DNA of 64,000 nt, taken from assembly GCA_934692665.1 (NCBI GenBank), contig CAKUUG010000003.1, positions 16,491-80,490 on the forward strand. The letters run 5' to 3'. The position numbers and the translations under genes were made by a program. Below are positions 62,798-64,000 of the stretch, in pieces. Within the stretch, counting starts at the first letter, position 1; each line of letters begins with the position of its first letter. Source of the stretch: an uncultured Candidatus Melainabacteria bacterium (GTDB taxonomy: Bacteria; Cyanobacteriota; Vampirovibrionia; Gastranaerophilales; Gastranaerophilaceae). Under the pieces are notes generated by a model. That model did no database searches. It worked only from the letters and a program-made list of their open reading frames with translations, and was not told where the DNA came from.

Positions 62798-62873
62798 CTT
62801 TTTTCTCCATATAGTAATAAACTTACATCTACTATATTCGGATAAAAAAGACAAAATTACAAGATTTTATTGT

Positions 62874-64000
62874 TTATTTGTTTTCTGTCATTTCTCTCAA
62901 AACTTCATCTGTTTTGTGTTCAACTTTGTACAAATCATCACAATCTCTGTAGATTCTTGCCAAAACATTGAAATCAAGAACAGAAGGCAATTCTTTTTCA
63001 AAACCGCAATCTTTTAATGTCGGATAAACATAGCCCCAATCTGCAACATTATCTCTCATTTTGTTCGTTGGTCTTCTATCTCTTTGAGATTCAAATGCTT
63101 TTTTTGTGTATTCATTAAAAGCATTTTTTCTCATTTTGTCTTTTTTGTAACTTCCTGTATTAAATGCTTCATTAAATATGCGAGCAAAAGGCTCAAAAGC
63201 CAAATCGTCCGATTTTATTGCTTTGCCGCTTTTTAATTTGTAGCACAAATCTTCTACATCTTTTAGCATTTCAACGTCAGCACCCAAAATTTGAATTTCG
63301 CCATGGTAACCGTTTTGAGTCTTCAATTCGCCGACATTTGTCAAATCTACACCCAAGTGCAATGCCATATAACCGGAATCAATTGGTTTTGGGTCTATTT
63401 TGATTGGTTTTAGACCATTTTTTTCTCTTACTTTGTTTACTGATTTTTTGAGTATTTCTAAATCTTTGTCCCTAAAATATGGTTTTACTTCTCCGTTTTT
63501 TGGAGGATGATTTTCTATTTCTTCTATTATGATGCCTTTTTCTTCTATTGTTTTTGCAAGCCTATTTAAAACTTCAGCTGTTTTTTCAAAAGAAGTATCT
63601 CTCATAACAATACGAGCACCGATAAGGTCTTTTACTTTTGATTTTATTGCGTCTTCGCTGTTTGGATTAAAAATACTTTTTTTCATATCAAAATCGTTTT
63701 TGGAATTCAGTGCATTTTCGATTTTGTTTGCAACTTTTTCTTGAATACTGTCTGCTGATTTTCTTCTGCCTTTTACTGTTTTAACACCTGGGAGATAGAG
63801 AATTTCGCCTTTTTCGTTTCTTCTGATGTCACCATTTTTATCTTTTTGTGCAAAACAATCATTCAATGTGTTTTGAAGATATTCTTGTGCAGGTTTTGCG
63901 TTTGCATAAAGAGATTTGCAAACAGAAACGTTTTCTATAGCATTTTTATACGCAGCAACTGCCGTAAAAGAAACCGTGTCTTTTTTTAGAGGTGCAAGCT
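62874..64000 (-). CDS. RelA/SpoT-fold protein, 5' end outside window
   Basis: The frame is open to the window edge, so the N-terminus continues beyond base 64000; the visible part has about 375 residues. The synthetase-like signature is present: VKDLIGARIVMRD, then SGYMALHLGVDLT and YHGEIQILGAD, matching the RelA_SpoT nucleotidyltransferase fold (D-x-x-G-x-R and the GY...H...EIQ segment). Helical regions flank it on both sides. The visible part lacks the HD hydrolase domain and TGS/ACT domains, so it is not a standard RelA or SpoT. It might make (p)ppGpp or another pyrophosphorylated nucleotide, or be inactive. Near the visible start it has KKDTVSFTA, the same kind of SF motif as in the GT5-like protein. 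Confidence 0.7.
   Translation of the reverse strand, partial: LAPLKKDTVSFTAVAAYKNAIENVSVCKSLYANAKPAQEYLQNTLNDCFAQKDKNGDIRRNEKGEILYLPGVKTVKGRRKSADSIQEKVANKIENALNSKNDFDMKKSIFNPNSEDAIKSKVKDLIGARIVMRDTSFEKTAEVLNRLAKTIEEKGIIIEEIENHPPKNGEVKPYFRDKDLEILKKSVNKVREKNGLKPIKIDPKPIDSGYMALHLGVDLTNVGELKTQNGYHGEIQILGADVEMLKDVEDLCYKLKSGKAIKSDDLAFEPFARIFNEAFNTGSYKKDKMRKNAFNEYTKKAFESQRDRRPTNKMRDNVADWGYVYPTLKDCGFEKELPSVLDFNVLARIYRDCDDLYKVEHKTDEVLREMTENK

Noticed and set aside
1..64000. CRISPR array or cas genes
   Set aside because: I found no regularly spaced direct repeats with unique spacers, and no Cas-like proteins.

Overview
The window is AT-rich chromosomal DNA, densely packed with genes on both strands. 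It most resembles a non-photosynthetic cyanobacterial relative of the Vampirovibrionia/Gastranaerophilales (Melainabacteria) type. That placement is inferred from gene content, not from a marker search. The supporting features are a cyanobacterial-style primary sigma factor, an SLH-domain envelope protein, type IV pilus genes with PilM and PilN fused, a heptose adenylyltransferase (suggesting a diderm envelope), no photosynthesis genes, and lineage-type proteins with a short SF(T/K/G) motif near the N-terminus. I see no phage, integrase, transposase or CRISPR array.

Layout. 1-2.3 kb: the end of a GH13 trehalose-synthase-like gene, then a membrane acyltransferase. 2.3-10.6 kb: pilT, a GAF-GGDEF-HD-GYP signalling protein, an rlmB/rpoD/mnmC-like run, and the PilMN-PilO pilus alignment genes. 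10.6-19.2 kb: secG, small secreted proteins, a LysM protein, pth, a MATE exporter with an FAD oxidase, and an SLH protein. 19.2-29 kb: an ABC permease, recF, a PfkB kinase, rqcP, an SRP RNA with an unusual 5' domain, recJ, an NfeD-like/flotillin pair and a HExxH peptidase. 29-33 kb: ribH with a degenerate PIG-L protein, pilin-like and secreted proteins, and ogt. 33.1-35.05 kb: a small decayed accessory patch ending at tRNA-Asp, with a broken MFS efflux gene, a MarR regulator with two identical palindromic operators, a cupin gene and a GNAT fragment. 35.1-49.9 kb: housekeeping genes (rpmA/rplU, pdxJ, mfd, a PrsA-like foldase, rfaE2, tig-clpP-clpX) around a 1252-residue zinc-ribbon ATPase. 49.9-64 kb: a membrane-tethered GT5-like enzyme, a pilin, panB/panC, yvcK, pxpA, recR, hsp20, a protein with four GntR-like DNA-binding domains, pgi, and a partial RelA/SpoT-fold protein.

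The most striking cross-window signal is in the promoters. At least eight genes (the GGDEF gene, recF, recJ, the HExxH peptidase gene, a pilin-like gene, ogt, marR and recR) have a -10 hexamer ending only 6-7 nt before the start codon and no Shine-Dalgarno sequence. Their mRNAs are therefore predicted to be leaderless. Four of the eight are DNA-repair genes. Most other genes have ordinary AGGAG-type sites.

Functional links: PilT, PilMN and PilO with two pilin-like proteins are parts of one type IV pilus machine whose remaining genes lie elsewhere. Tig, ClpP and ClpX form a folding and proteolysis block. RecF, RecR and RecJ belong to the RecFOR pathway. Several proteins look like repurposed or inactive enzymes: the PIG-L protein, the HD-GYP domain, PxpA and the cyclase-like region.
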